64,000 nucleotides of DNA, taken from assembly GCA_016801845.1 (NCBI GenBank), contig CM028909.1, forward strand, positions 23,092,813 to 23,156,812. Reading direction: 5' to 3'. This document shows positions 38,701 through 48,329 of the stretch, piece by piece. Source of the DNA: Polydactylus sextarius. Its lineage: Eukaryota > Chordata > Actinopteri > Polynemidae. Made by a program: the position numbers and the translations under genes. The notes beneath the pieces were generated by a model that was not told the origin of the DNA, made no database searches, and worked only from the letters and a program-made list of their open reading frames with translations. The stretch's first letter is position 1; each line of letters starts with the position of its first letter.

Positions 38701-41700
38701 CCAGTGAACGATGGCAGCGAATCACTGTTCAGGCTTTGGATTCTGTCAGAAAAGACATCCAGAGGGCTGGAAGACGGTGATACAAAGAACAGAGACTAGC
38801 TCTCAGCACTGACTGGCAGGCTGATGACCTTATCGCTGAATCACAACACTACACAAGTGCAAAGTGGCAGCGCATGCACACACACACACACACAGCTTAC
38901 AGCAAAGATGTGAGTGTGTGCTACATATTAGCACTTTGATCAGACAGACTGCAGATCACCAAAGTATAAGAGCACAAATATCTTGATATCTCACCCTGAA
39001 ATAGGCTGCCAGCAGTCCACAATATCTTCCACAATATTCCCCTGATTCAATGTGCGTCATCGCCAGATTAAGAACTGCTGGGCAGGATGAGGTTATTAAA
39101 CGCTAGACAGACTACACCAGCTAACCCCAACAACATATAATGGATATAAAAACCCCAACAATTATCATGTTTGCAGTTGACACTGTAATCTGTTTCATCT
39201 ATTTACTGTTTTTCAGACAGTTGCACTTGACAATAAAACATTTGGTACATTCTAGTCTATCTTCCTTCTTGTTGTCTCTTTAATTAAGATAACTACATCA
39301 GCAGTTAGTCCTAACTGATAAAACACCTTTATCAGATCAAACAGGCAATCACATGAGACGCAGCTCTGCACTGTTCCTGCACAATGTAAACCAGATGCAA
39401 GCTGTGAGAAAACCTCTTCCTCTCTTCAGGGAATTTGCCATAAAATTATATGACAGGCTGCACTGAATGAACTATGACAAGGATTTCATTTCCATATTAA
39501 AACAATCTTCCTTTATAGATTGTAATTACTTGTGGGCTGCTAAAGATAAGTGAGGTTTTACAATGTTTTATTGCAAAGAATGCCATTGCAAACCAGCTTC
39601 AAACCAAATAACCATATTAAAAATTTGACTTCTTGTAAAGCTGGTGCAGTTAATTATTCATGACAATATGTATTGTGTTTCCTATTATTCCCATTAAGAC
39701 ACTGCTGTAGCGTAGAGCCGGTCTGCTTGGCTTAAACAACCTGGCATTGAATCTAACCTGTTCTCCCTGCGAGAGCTGATCAGACTCTAATCACTACACT
39801 GGCACACAATAATAAGTCTGAGTTATTATCTTCATTCCTTTGTACGCTCTCTTTTTTGATAGAAGTGCCACTCTCAACATTGAAAATGGAGCTGCCAACA
39901 AAACACCAGTTTAGAGAGCATGACAATCATATTAGCATTTATCAAATCGGATATGAATTCCACTGATCTTTTGGGGAAGATTTAAAACAATGTGTGAGAT
40001 TCTATAAATATTAATGACACAGATAATCAGCTGAAATTGATTTGTAGTCGCTGCATTTGTCAAATCTGAAATGTAATAAGAAGTAAAGCCTTGACATCAC
40101 CATAAATCTCAAATTTTAAATATTTTTGAGGTTGCAAAATATTTTTATTATCAATTACAGATTATTGAACTGGACTGTGGTTACAGGATGTGGTTCAGTG
40201 ATTCACCCACACACACTTGCGCTAACACACACACACACAAAGACCTTTGCACATTTTTGGGCTTGGTGTCTTTTCTCAAAATATACGGTGAAATGTTGAC
40301 AGAAGAAGTTGAAATAAAAACCACAACCCTGACAGTTAATAGAGGATGTACCACCTGGCTGTAACTAAAACCTTTTAGTTACAGCTGCTGTCTATTACCC
40401 CAAAATGTTTTGTGTTGAATGGACATTATGCAAAAAAACAGAGAAAGATTTGTTCTTAAGTGATTCACGGCTGGTGAACATATTCTTCTCTAACACCCAA
40501 CACCATAACACCACCTGTAATGAAATTACGGATGATTTCAAAATGAGTCAAAAGTATTTGCTTAAGCTGACTGGTGCACTTGCATGTTAGAAACCTCAGA
40601 GGAAAAAAAAAAAAAAGCAAGAGGAGTTAAGCTCATTTTTTGACTCATCGTTTGATCTTAAAAATGTTAGAAAATTGTGGAAAAGGTTCATGTCACAATT
40701 TCCTTATATCATCCAGTTGCATTTTTTTTTTCCATCTACACACAAAGATATTCAGGAGGGAATATTAAATGAAAAAAAACTAACAAACATAGTTAGTTTT
40801 CTTCAATAATGAGACTAATCAAGACTCATTATTGAAGCATATTTTTCATTTTTTTCTTAATGATTCAAACAATTTTAAGTGATTATTAAAATGATTTCCT
40901 GCCCATAAAATGAGCTCACCAAGGTTAGACACTTATGGTTGCAGGGCTCAGACCTAATTTTCCCTTGTGCCCATTTTGATCTCACAGCTCTGCCTGTTAT
41001 TAACAACTCAGGATGACACCGGCAGCAATCTTATTTGACTGAACATATGCTAGTCAGGACAGCCACAGCCAAGTGCATCTCATTACCTTAACACCATTTG
41101 ACGTGTACAGCACACTAGGTAGCATGTAATAGGACACCAGGTGAGAGAGGCAGATGTTTGACTGACCCCATGCTATACGCTTCCTGACACTGCCGTGATC
41201 TTCCGCTGCTAAACAAGTAGGGCAGCAGAGCAGCGGAGTGGAACATATGCTTTATATTAATGTGCTCGGTTTAAAGGGAATAGCACCACTTGATTTCACA
41301 TATCATTTGAATACTCTACAGCAGTGAGATCAATATTTATGCAAGTGAATGACTCTCTGTTGAAGTCCAAGGACCTGTAGTGGTGCCTAAGTGTGCAATT
41401 TAATCTGAAGCTAACAGAAATGAGTCAGGAACAATGGCAAAGGGAAGTCTGGGAGCAGCTGCCGTGGCTTCTTGAGATGAGGGCGATGTTGTGTTATTAC
41501 AGAATGAAGCTCATTTCTCTGCAAGCAGTAAAATGAGCATTGTGTTGGCGCACAGTCAGTCCACCATTTATTGTCCTGAGGAGCAGCTCCAGCTCACACA
41601 TCCTCATGACAATACCAGTTGGGATTTCTGCTCTAAATATTTAAAATTTTGTTGTGTCAAATATTTTTAAAGCTACAACAAGCATGATTTTTTATGCATT

Positions 41701-44700
41701 CACAAACACCCAGTGGAACTGCAGAGACAGAGAGACGAGCACTGTATCCACAGCCAAGATGCCAGAGATGTGCTCTATTTGCCCAAATTTAATTCTCATG
41801 TCAGGTGTGTACACTACTCCACCCACAGGGAATGACAAATTGAAACTTCTCGTAACAGCAGTAAGATGGCTCTCCCTTGGGAGGAAGCCCGACTCAACAG
41901 CGTCAGATTGTTTCCTGTCTCAAAGGAAAGCAGGAACCTGCTGTATGACTCGCTAACGTCACTTTACAGGACTTCTAGGTCTTTGCTGTTCACTTTTTTT
42001 GCAGTTACCACTCAATAACATTCAAAGCTGCCGTTGTGCGACATTGCCAAGGGCAGCGTTAAAATAGAAAATATTCCCCTTACATACATCCCCTGCTAGG
42101 ACTGACACTGTAATTCAGGTCTGGCCTTCAACATGTCTTGTACAGTACACACGATGGTGGATCCTGATAGATTGCCATTGCAGTGATGCAGCACAGTCCA
42201 GTCTGCAGAGATATTACAATGTAGAGTATACAATGGGCTGTGGATGAATATACAGGCTTGAGGAATAAAGAATGAATGTGCAATATTCCTCGCAAATGCA
42301 CACAGCAGCTGTGCTGGATGTAATAAAGAGAGGACGCTAAAGCTCAGGTGACTCACTTCAAATTTCAGAAAGATGGCCATACAGAATGGCCTCTTACTTT
42401 AATGCAAACACAGGCCATTGCGCCCCCATAAGTACAAAGCTGTGGATTTAATATTCAAACACAGCCCTCACAGAAAATATGATCATGGCATCAGGCTGAA
42501 AATAGAGCGGGACATAGAACATAATTCAAATCATTTACACCACTCAGCCAATGATGGAGCAGTTTCAAGCCCAGAGCTTTCTGCAGAGAAAATAACAATG
42601 CAGAAATACACTGAGCGGTGCACTACACTCAACCACAAGGGAGGTCAAAGCTGACGGCTAGAAAGAATTCATATTCAGGGAGCTGTGCGATATGTGCTTT
42701 GTGTGCTGCCAAATTGATTTAGCTGTAAAAATTCTTTTCATTTTTCATAAAGATGCTCATACTTTTACAGCTCAGCCACCTATAGAAGCAGGCCCCGATG
42801 ATTTGCTTACAATTTAAAGGCAAGGTCATAATCAAAGCAGGTCTCCCTATTCATGCTTAATGCTGCCTTGAGGAAGCCGGAATGAGAATCATCCCTTTCA
42901 CTTCAAAAAGTCTGTAATTCTCTGCCATTCTGATTAGTTTAACACTTGGGTGGATAGCTCTGCTCCCTGAGTTAAAAGAGAATACCAACTAAATATTTTT
43001 AAATTCATCATTCTGGTTTCCTATGAAAATGCCCTGTCTCCCACACAGATATAACCGATCTGTTAAAATGGGGTGAAAAAAGCAGCTGCGATAGCATCCA
43101 GGATGATTTGCTGGGATAAAATCAGTTTGGTCTTTGAATTACGTTAGGACATCAGATGCACGAGTCCACAGTATATTGATTGTAAAGCCACAGTGAGACA
43201 CCTCGAAATTTAGTGACACAGCCTGACATAAAAATGTGTGCTGTCATCCCCGACGACAGCTTGCGCTGTGATCACGATGACCGAGGAGACCGTTGTGTCT
43301 GCTTCTCAGCTTCAGGACAGTGTTGTGTGTGTTCAGAGGCACTGATTGGATCATTCAAATCTATCAAAGTTACAGTAGCAGTTAATTATGTGCTGTAACA
43401 CTGACGCACACTGGCATCTGCTGCATGTGTTGGTTCCAATTCAAGTCATTTGAATTATCAAATATATCTTGTAGTAATATATTTAAAATATTTTTTGATG
43501 AAAAGGACATGATGTAAAAATGTCTAGGTTATTTAGAAAAAACAGAGATATTGTAAAGTAATAAGCATTAGAGGTGATTACTGTAAAAGATTATTTAATT
43601 TTTTGCCATTTGGAAGCAGTGAAACACAAACAACAAATTATCCATTTAAAATGCTGTTGTGACACAAGTGTTAACTAACAGTTGCCTGTTTACACAACAT
43701 GGAGCAGCATTAGCATGAAGCTAGTCTTGTTTTCTGGCTACTTAATGATTGATAGTTTCTGCTTCTGTTCTGCAGCAGATAAATATTTAATTTTATTTCA
43801 TAACTTTGTCTGTCTTCGGTTTGATGATAGGCAGGTAGCAACAGCTGCCTGTTGCTGAGACTGAAAAGAGACTGGCGAGGACTTGAAACCCAAAACAGTG
43901 AGTTCGCCACAAACCTTTGTTAATGTCAGAAATATTTTCAGTAGCACTTTAAACTTCTTCAACAGAAAATCTAAAAAAATATGTTACAGCTCTGTGCAAA
44001 CTGTTTGATTGATAGGTGATCTTTGGAAAGATCAATGCAGTTCAGCACAGTGCCGACTGCCTTTGCATTTAAAAGGAAAGAAAAGTCAGGTATTGCTACA
44101 TTTAACATGCACATTGGCCTCCTTTGATCACATTGTTTCGGTCCAGGGTTTCCGTTATGTACATTTTGTCATGGTGGGCCGCCACAGCTTAATTTTTGCC
44201 GCCACAACTTCAGGATTTCTGTAGCCTATGTATTTGGATATATCCGTAAATTTCTCTGCTCCCCTCAAGACTTCCATTGGAGCAGAGCGCTTTTAGACTG
44301 GCCTACTCGACTGGCATTTTCACACCCTGCACTACCAAGCCAATACCAGGTCTGACTGTGGGCTCTGAGTCGACATTGCACCGCCTAGCCTGCGTATGTA
44401 TATAGCCTACTGACTGCAGTGGCAGCTGATCAGTAGCCTACGGGGTGCTGGGACGCTACCTTCATCAACAACGCTACCTCCCCCGTTAAACATAAATTAA
44501 TTAGATAATGTAAAATGGTTATTAACCTTTTGTGCCCCAATGCCCCCAGAACCAGGGGCAGAGTGTGTCACATCTGATTTCATGGCTTGTATCGTTGTCT
44601 CTGTTTCATAAACATCGGCATCCTCAAAAATGTCAGAATCTCAGCTAAAAGCTCATATAAACCACTTCTACGACAACCAAACACAACCAAACAGCTAAAG

Positions 44701-47700
44701 CTACAAACAATTAAAAGAGCAAGTAAACAAATTCCACAAAAAGACGTTTACACAAAGTTTACTTAAGATCCAACTAAAATTGACTGAACCAGCAGCACTA
44801 GAATGTTCAATAACGTTTAAACGATTGATAAACGGCATCATAAAACCTGTCTTACCTTTGCTGTCTTGTTTACAAGACGTAAATCCACAGCGATAATGCC
44901 GCATTTCCTATACTACATCTCCTAGGACACTTTGTGAGCAGTTTCCTGTCAAAAATATCCTTTTCCTGCCTGGTAACAGGTCGTGGTTGGATGAAGGCTT
45001 GTGTCGTCTGCTGTGTCATGTGTATGTCCCGTCTTACAACTGTTGATTGGTTGAAGTCAAATAAAACGTCGATCACAAAAATGGACTGAAACTGGCTAGA
45101 TTGTCCTATTTATTAGATGACGGAATTTACTGTACACACACTGGATGCACTGTGAATGGAATGATACTAATAACAGAATAATTCTGATAATAATAATAAA
45201 CAATTATAATATAATAATAGGATAATATAATAAATCAAGTTAAATAAGTTATGTTATTCAATAATTAAGAAATTTCAGCTTTTCAGGTGGTGACAAACTG
45301 TACCACATTATAAAGTGCCTGACTATTTCCTCACTAAGATTGCTGTAGTTTGGCTCTGTTTCACTTCAGCAGCATCAATATTTGCTCAGACAATGTTCAT
45401 ATATTGATACATGAGTATCTACTGCAGCATATTTTTAGAGGAGTTATATGCTATAACACACAAAAAAAATTGTAATTGTAAAAAAAAAAGGAAATTTTTT
45501 TTTCACTGTTCATCGTCAATTACTTTGATACAATAGCATCTACTGTGTTAATTACACCTCTCACGAAGTCTCACAAGTGTTAGGTTTATTTTGATACCAA
45601 GATTGTTTACATAAGAGTTAGTTATTGCAGAAAAATACTAGAACGTAATTTAGGGGAAGGAACCTCAGAAATATCTGTGGGGTGCCTCGTATGTATTCTT
45701 TGTACTTGATTAATTATTAATTATTTTCTGTGTAAATATATCCACTTCCTGGTCATGTTCCCTCTTTTTGACATTTAAATTTTGTGAGCTGAATTAGAGC
45801 AAGGGCCAACCGACTGCTCACCTTCAATTTAAGCAAAAATGTTCCAACACCCAAACCCCCAACCCCACCCTTCTTCTTTACAACAGTGCAAAGGGTTTGT
45901 GGTTGACAAAGCAGAGAGAGGTTGCCACTGCTCTCTGACTGCACCACTGAACTGGAATCTGGTCCAATGAGGAAAATCCAGACATTTCCAAATTTATGGT
46001 TGAATAAAGTGGCAACGTTGAGAGTGGCTGACAGGCCATTCATCGTGGTGGGTGCTGGCCCAATGGCGTGCACGGACAGGGCTGCTGTGCTTTGATTTCC
46101 TGTCCTGGTTGCCATGACAGATGAGCTATGGAGAGGGTGGAGGCAATGCAGCCACTCACCACCACAGGACTTCACCTCTCTGCCCACCAGATCAGCCATA
46201 TTTGACGCTGCTTCAGGAACCCTCGAGGGTCATGGAGGTGGAAGTGTTAAAGAGCTGGGATCTAGACATGGAAAGTTACAGGTGCTCCAGCTCTGTTAGT
46301 AGTGTGTAGTCAAAAACACTTCAAAATACTATAAACAGGAGATATAGAGGTCATATACCAGGTGATGAAATGACAGTACATCAGTGGTGGTCAGAATTTC
46401 TTTACAAAAGCACTGGCTGGTCAAAGGAGTCAGTTTCAAAGGAGGATTTTTGTAGGATTTGAAGATTACAATTACAGATTAAATGTGCTACACACTTCAG
46501 TCTTAAAATTCAGCTCTGAGCTGTAGAGAGATGTGAGCAACATACAGAGGATGTCAAAGCTCAAATTATATCCAGAGGTTTTAACTATCAGACTGAACCT
46601 GGGAGAATCTATTTACGCTGTGAATATGAAGGGTAGGAAAGTTCACAAGAGATTGATTGAGTGATTTTGTACAATAACGCACTAATGAGATCATTTTCAG
46701 TTGAAAATGAGTCAATAATAAATGGCTGAGGGGAAGGGGAGGGCTGCTGTAGCTCCTCAGATAATATGCAAAGCCTTGAAAGACAGCTCAATTCATGAGT
46801 GGCAATACAAGGCTGGTGACAGTAGCATTCTGGGAGAAAACACTGCAAATTAGAGGCAAAGGGAGCACATTTCAACGCACAGGCAGTTCATTTTTCACAT
46901 CAGTGTCTACTTTTGTTCCCGGCAAGCTGCCAAAGACATTGATGTAGGCACTATCCCTCCTCCACAGTGGTAATTATACTGCTGGCCAGTGCTTGATTAA
47001 AAGATCTAATCTGCAAACTTAGTGTTCAACATCTCCCAACAAGTTCCAGTGCTTTAAGTCTGTTGTCTGCGTCTGTGACAGCACTGGAATCCAAAATGTT
47101 TTGTCATGGACAGCAGCCAATAAGCATGGGGGAAACATCTTTTTGCTTTCTACTCTGTGTCAGGGTGAAGGTGTAATTGCACCAAGTGAATGTATTATTC
47201 AAGAGGAAAGTGTGGCACGGATGGATACAGACTTAACCTGAGTGAAATTACAAAGCTCTGCAGGCAGGAGTCAGGCCTTTTTTCTGTCTGCTCCTGAAAT
47301 TAGAACAAGCACAGTGTGTTGCTTTTTTCACCCAAAACTCAATTATGGTTTCACTAATTTATGATCCCAAAGCAAGAACAAAGAGTCTGCTTCATGTTGC
47401 AGCATCGTAATGAGGAAAAGGGTTAGTTTGGCAACAAGGTTGTAACCTTTCGCAAGACTATTTTAAATGAATTAAATTAATGAAAAATTTAGGAACGTTA
47501 CTGTGAGCATGTTCAGTACAATATATATTATTAACTGTTAGGTTACATTTATTACAGTATAACGGAGGCAATGCACACTGGTTGTTCAGTATCACAGGAA
47601 TGATATCACAGAAAAAACAAATCAGACCACAAAATATCACAAGGTACAACAAGGTCACCGTAAACTGACTTGTTATGAGCACAGACATATTACAGCTTCC

Positions 47701-47804
47701 CATGGGCCTGTTTTATTGAACATTATGGGTATTTTCCCTCAGGATCACAGAATCTGACCACAGTGTGTGCAGCTGCATCCCAATAAGAAGCCCTCAGAGA
47801 CAAC

Positions 47805-47835
<31 letters not shown>

Positions 47836-47964
47836 ACAAAGTAATAAATAGCTGTAAGTGTCCTTACCCTCTCTGAGCAGATGGGAGTAGATGAGCCAGA
47901 GGAGCAGCAGGCAGCAGAGTGACGCACCTCCACCTGCGGAGAGCGTCTTCACTCCAGACTGCAT
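22092..47964 (-). CDS. tafa5: tafa5 (FAM19A5) chemokine-like secreted protein, join of exons 1-3 (last codons not assigned)
   Basis: The spliced coding sequence is 47964-47868, 34684-34535 and 22219-22092 read on the minus strand; it gives 125 residues before the final splice. Residues 14-27 are a hydrophobic signal-peptide core (CCLLLLWLIYS). The mature part starts near QLAVGTCEIV and contains RRTIARQTARCACR, GQIAGTTRARPACVD, QWCEMAPCLEGE and NRSGWTC, all close to vertebrate TAFA5 as I know it. Cysteine spacing is C-X22-CXC-X14-C-X11-C-X4-C-X5-C-X10-C: the TAFA pattern without the CC pair, which is the known peculiarity of TAFA5. N108-R-S is an N-glycosylation sequon. The N-terminus resembles the shorter mammalian isoform (exon 1 ending in ...EG); the alternative mammalian first exon was not found. 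TAFA5 is known as a brain-enriched secreted ligand. The product, exon joins and strand are very secure; whether this is the a or b paralogue cannot be told. Confidence 0.95.
26151..26173. repeat. 10-bp stem hairpin ACTTACTGTA / TACAGTAAGT
   Basis: A perfect 10-bp inverted repeat with a 3-nt loop, preceded by repeated ACAGT units. It lies inside the left part of the older element interrupted by Tc1 and may be a subterminal feature of it. Confidence 0.6.
26261..26315. repeat. (TA)n microsatellite abutting the Tc1 left end
   Basis: 55 bp of alternating TA directly join the truncated left inverted repeat; a shorter TA run (27922-27933) borders the right end. Tc1 elements insert at TA, so the tract probably grew from, or received, the insertion. 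Confidence 0.95.
26316..26522 (+). repeat. left terminal inverted repeat of Tc1-like element
   Basis: The arm matches the complement of 27709-27921 over about 200 bp, including the stretch around CAAATTTATGCATCAGTTATA and the inner AAAATTATTCATACCCC. The outermost bases are missing and replaced by TA dinucleotides. Confidence 0.88.
26694..27690 (+). pseudogene. Tc1-like DD34E transposase, two frameshifts
   Basis: The frame opens at ATG 26694 (MVKKKELSEDLRQRLV) with a paired-type helix-turn-helix (KAISKQYDVPVSTVQSI), a basic GRGRKRK linker and a second helix-turn-helix (TKVSRSTIERVLHRGG). It leaves frame near 27056-27075 and meets a TGA at 27084. The catalytic half continues in another frame: WSDET (Asp codon 27125-27127), QNDNDPKH (Asp codon 27398-27400) and NPIENLW (Glu codon 27503-27505), with 34 residues between the last two, i.e. 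DD34E. A second frameshift near 27530-27550 precedes the C-terminal part, which ends at TAA 27688-27690. The catalytic triad codons are intact but no single frame encodes the enzyme, so this copy should be inactive. Confidence 0.93.
27709..27921 (-). repeat. right terminal inverted repeat of Tc1-like element
   Basis: This arm is complete, from the inner GGGTATGAATAATTTTGAAC to the outer GAGGACGACTG with a flanking TA. Differences from the left arm (for example AATAAATATTTTG against AAAAAAATATTCATG) show moderate age. Confidence 0.88.
31790..31960. other. possible conserved non-coding element in intron 2
   Basis: A complex sequence with GCCAGTAATAATCAATTTCC, CTGTAATCATAG and GTTAATTAGCATC, i.e. 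several homeodomain-type TAAT/ATTA cores close together. There is no coding frame and no repeat. The call is by texture only. Confidence 0.28.
33715..33999 (+). repeat. teleost dispersed repeat, copy 1
   Basis: The block contains GTTAGCCAGGCTCTGTCCAAA, then CTATGCTAAGCTAACCAGCTG, then CTTCTCAAATAACTCATAGAG, and ends CCAAACTATTGCTTTAA. This order of motifs is that of a very common short interspersed repeat in percomorph fish genomes, known to me from sequence; I cannot name its family with confidence. It is non-coding and diverged. Confidence 0.55.
34535..34684 (-). CDS. tafa5: tafa5 coding exon 2 (N-terminal half of cysteine domain)
   Basis: This 150-nt exon encodes QLAVGTCEIVMLNRDSS, then the nearly invariant block RRTIARQTARCACR and GQIAGTTRARPACVD. 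It carries the first four of the eight cysteines. The acceptor is TTTGGCAG just above 34684 and the donor is GTAAGT from 34534. Both ends split a codon after the first base (phase 1), so the exon joins in frame with exons 1 and 3. The domain is almost identical to mammalian TAFA5, with substitutions such as M-L-N for T-L-D near the N-terminus. No other reading frame gives recognisable protein. Confidence 0.97.
35662..35699. repeat. (TG)19 microsatellite in tafa5 intron 1
   Basis: A perfect 38-bp TG run about 1 kb upstream (in gene sense) of exon 2. Confidence 0.96.
37386..37613 (+). repeat. teleost dispersed repeat, copy 2
   Basis: This is a partial second copy of the family at 33715-33999: CTCATTTAATCCAAAC, then GGCATTTCTTGGCTC, then ATCTTCTCATCTTCAGTAAC, ending GCTGAACTGCTCCTTTAA. 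Both copies are on the + strand and in tafa5 introns. Confidence 0.5.
38509..38529. repeat. (TG)n microsatellite with TG-rich flank
   Basis: A short perfect TG run is embedded in a wider TG-rich stretch from 38480 to 38540. Confidence 0.9.
39430..40020. other. possible conserved non-coding element in intron 1
   Basis: Nearly 600 bp without simple repeats or transposon motifs, rich in TAAT/ATTA cores (TTGTAATTACTTG, GTTAATTATTCATG, GAGTTATTATC) and with a CTGATCAGACTC-type palindromic segment. The texture is that of long vertebrate enhancers. Conservation needs an alignment. Confidence 0.3.
40776..40837. repeat. two adjacent hairpins
   Basis: AAAACTAAC (40776-40784) pairs with GTTAGTTTT (40792-40800), and directly after it CTTCAATAATGAG (40801-40813) pairs with CTCATTATTGAAG (40825-40837). 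The stems are perfect, 9 and 13 bp. Confidence 0.75.
42090..42400. other. possible conserved non-coding element in intron 1
   Basis: A complex, repeat-free block containing CATTGCAGTGATGCAGCACA, GAATGAATGTGCAATATTCC and GCACACAGCAGCTGTG (an E-box). No coding frame is supported. Confidence 0.25.
45753..46199 (-). other. 148-codon open frame in tafa5 intron 1, unrecognised
   Basis: This is the longest uninterrupted ATG-to-stop frame in the window (MADLVGREVKSCGGEW at the start, KFKCQKEGT at the end). I recognise no domain. It has a hydrophobic patch (NVWIFLIG) and a glycine/valine-rich stretch (KKKGGVGGLGVG) coming from a low-complexity tract. A frame this long can occur by chance in 64 kb, and there is no intron context, Kozak strength or family match to support it. 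Most likely it is not a gene. Confidence 0.12.
47809..47835 (-). repeat. (CAG)9 on the tafa5 sense strand, just inside intron 1
   Basis: Nine perfect CTG units on the + strand read as CAG in the transcript. They start 31 nt after the exon 1 donor (47867), so they lie within reach of splicing factors at that site. Confidence 0.95.
47868..47964 (-). CDS. tafa5: tafa5 coding exon 1 (signal peptide)
   Basis: The exon begins with ATG at 47964-47962 and encodes 32 codons plus one base: M-Q-S-G-V-K-T-L, then a small/hydrophobic stretch, then LLREG. An in-frame TAA at 48021-48019 lies upstream with no ATG in between, so this is the first possible in-frame start; the context has A at -3. The donor GTAAGG starts at 47867 and splits the Gly codon after its first base (phase 1). 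Mammalian TAFA5 isoform 2 has the same layout, a leucine-rich leader ending in KEG at the same junction. A (CAG)9 run on the sense strand lies 31 nt inside the intron. Confidence 0.93.
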
Positions 47965-48207
47965 CCTACACCTTTTAGGCTTTTTTAGATTATCCAAACT
48001 TTGAACGCCTCGTGTCACTTAGATGTCAAGCAGATCGGCGCAACAGTGGCAAATCCAGTGGTGTCTCCACAGCCTGTCGTCGGCATCCATTTTGAGGTTA
48101 TAATAGGAGAGGGACTGATAGTAATCCCCCCTTGCTTTTCAAATTCTCTCGGTGAGCCGCATATCCATCCAGGCTGCTCTGCTCAGCGCACACATACAAA
48201 CACACAT

Positions 48208-48240
<33 letters not shown>

Positions 48241-48329
48241 AACACAGACACACACGCAACACAGGCTACAATGTCACCAGTTCTGGCCAAGTTTACGCAG
48301 CTGTGGTTTTAGGAGCTCGGATTCATTGG
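47965..48329 (-). promoter_or_regulatory. probable tafa5 5' UTR / promoter-proximal region with two uORFs
   Basis: On the minus strand two upstream ATGs open 23-codon reading frames that overlap in different frames: 48090-48019 (in frame with the main ORF but closed by TAA) and 48086-48015 (closed by TGA). Both end about 50 nt before the tafa5 start codon. A (CA)n run at 48209-48239 lies further upstream. If transcription starts above 48090, these uORFs would be in the leader and could reduce or regulate translation. The transcript start is unknown, so their inclusion in mRNA is inferred. Confidence 0.4.
48209..48239. repeat. (CA)n microsatellite in tafa5 leader/promoter
   Basis: A 31-bp CA run inside a wider CA-rich stretch (48187-48256), about 250 nt upstream of the start codon. 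Confidence 0.95.

Larger units (their letters stand above)
34685..47867 (-). other. tafa5: tafa5 intron 1 (13.2 kb)
   Basis: The interval runs from the exon 1 donor GTAAGG to the exon 2 acceptor TTTGGCAG. It contains a (TG)n tract at 35662-35699, a second copy of the teleost dispersed repeat at 37386-37613, a TG-rich tract at 38509-38529, paired hairpins at 40776-40837, a 148-codon minus-strand open frame at 45753-46199, and blocks at 39430-40020 and 42090-42400 with the texture of conserved non-coding elements. The (CAG)9 repeat lies at its 5' end. Confidence 0.88.

Noticed and set aside
44140..44240. Block reading GGGCCGCCACAGCTTAATTT, reminiscent of a fish repeat
   Set aside because: Similarity is from memory only and no termini or second copy are visible in the window.
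47806..48018. Longer version of tafa5 exon 1 with poly-Gln and an 18-residue N-terminal extension
   Set aside because: The extension starts at GTG, not ATG, and the poly-Gln comes from reading through the exon 1 donor into the intronic CAG repeat.
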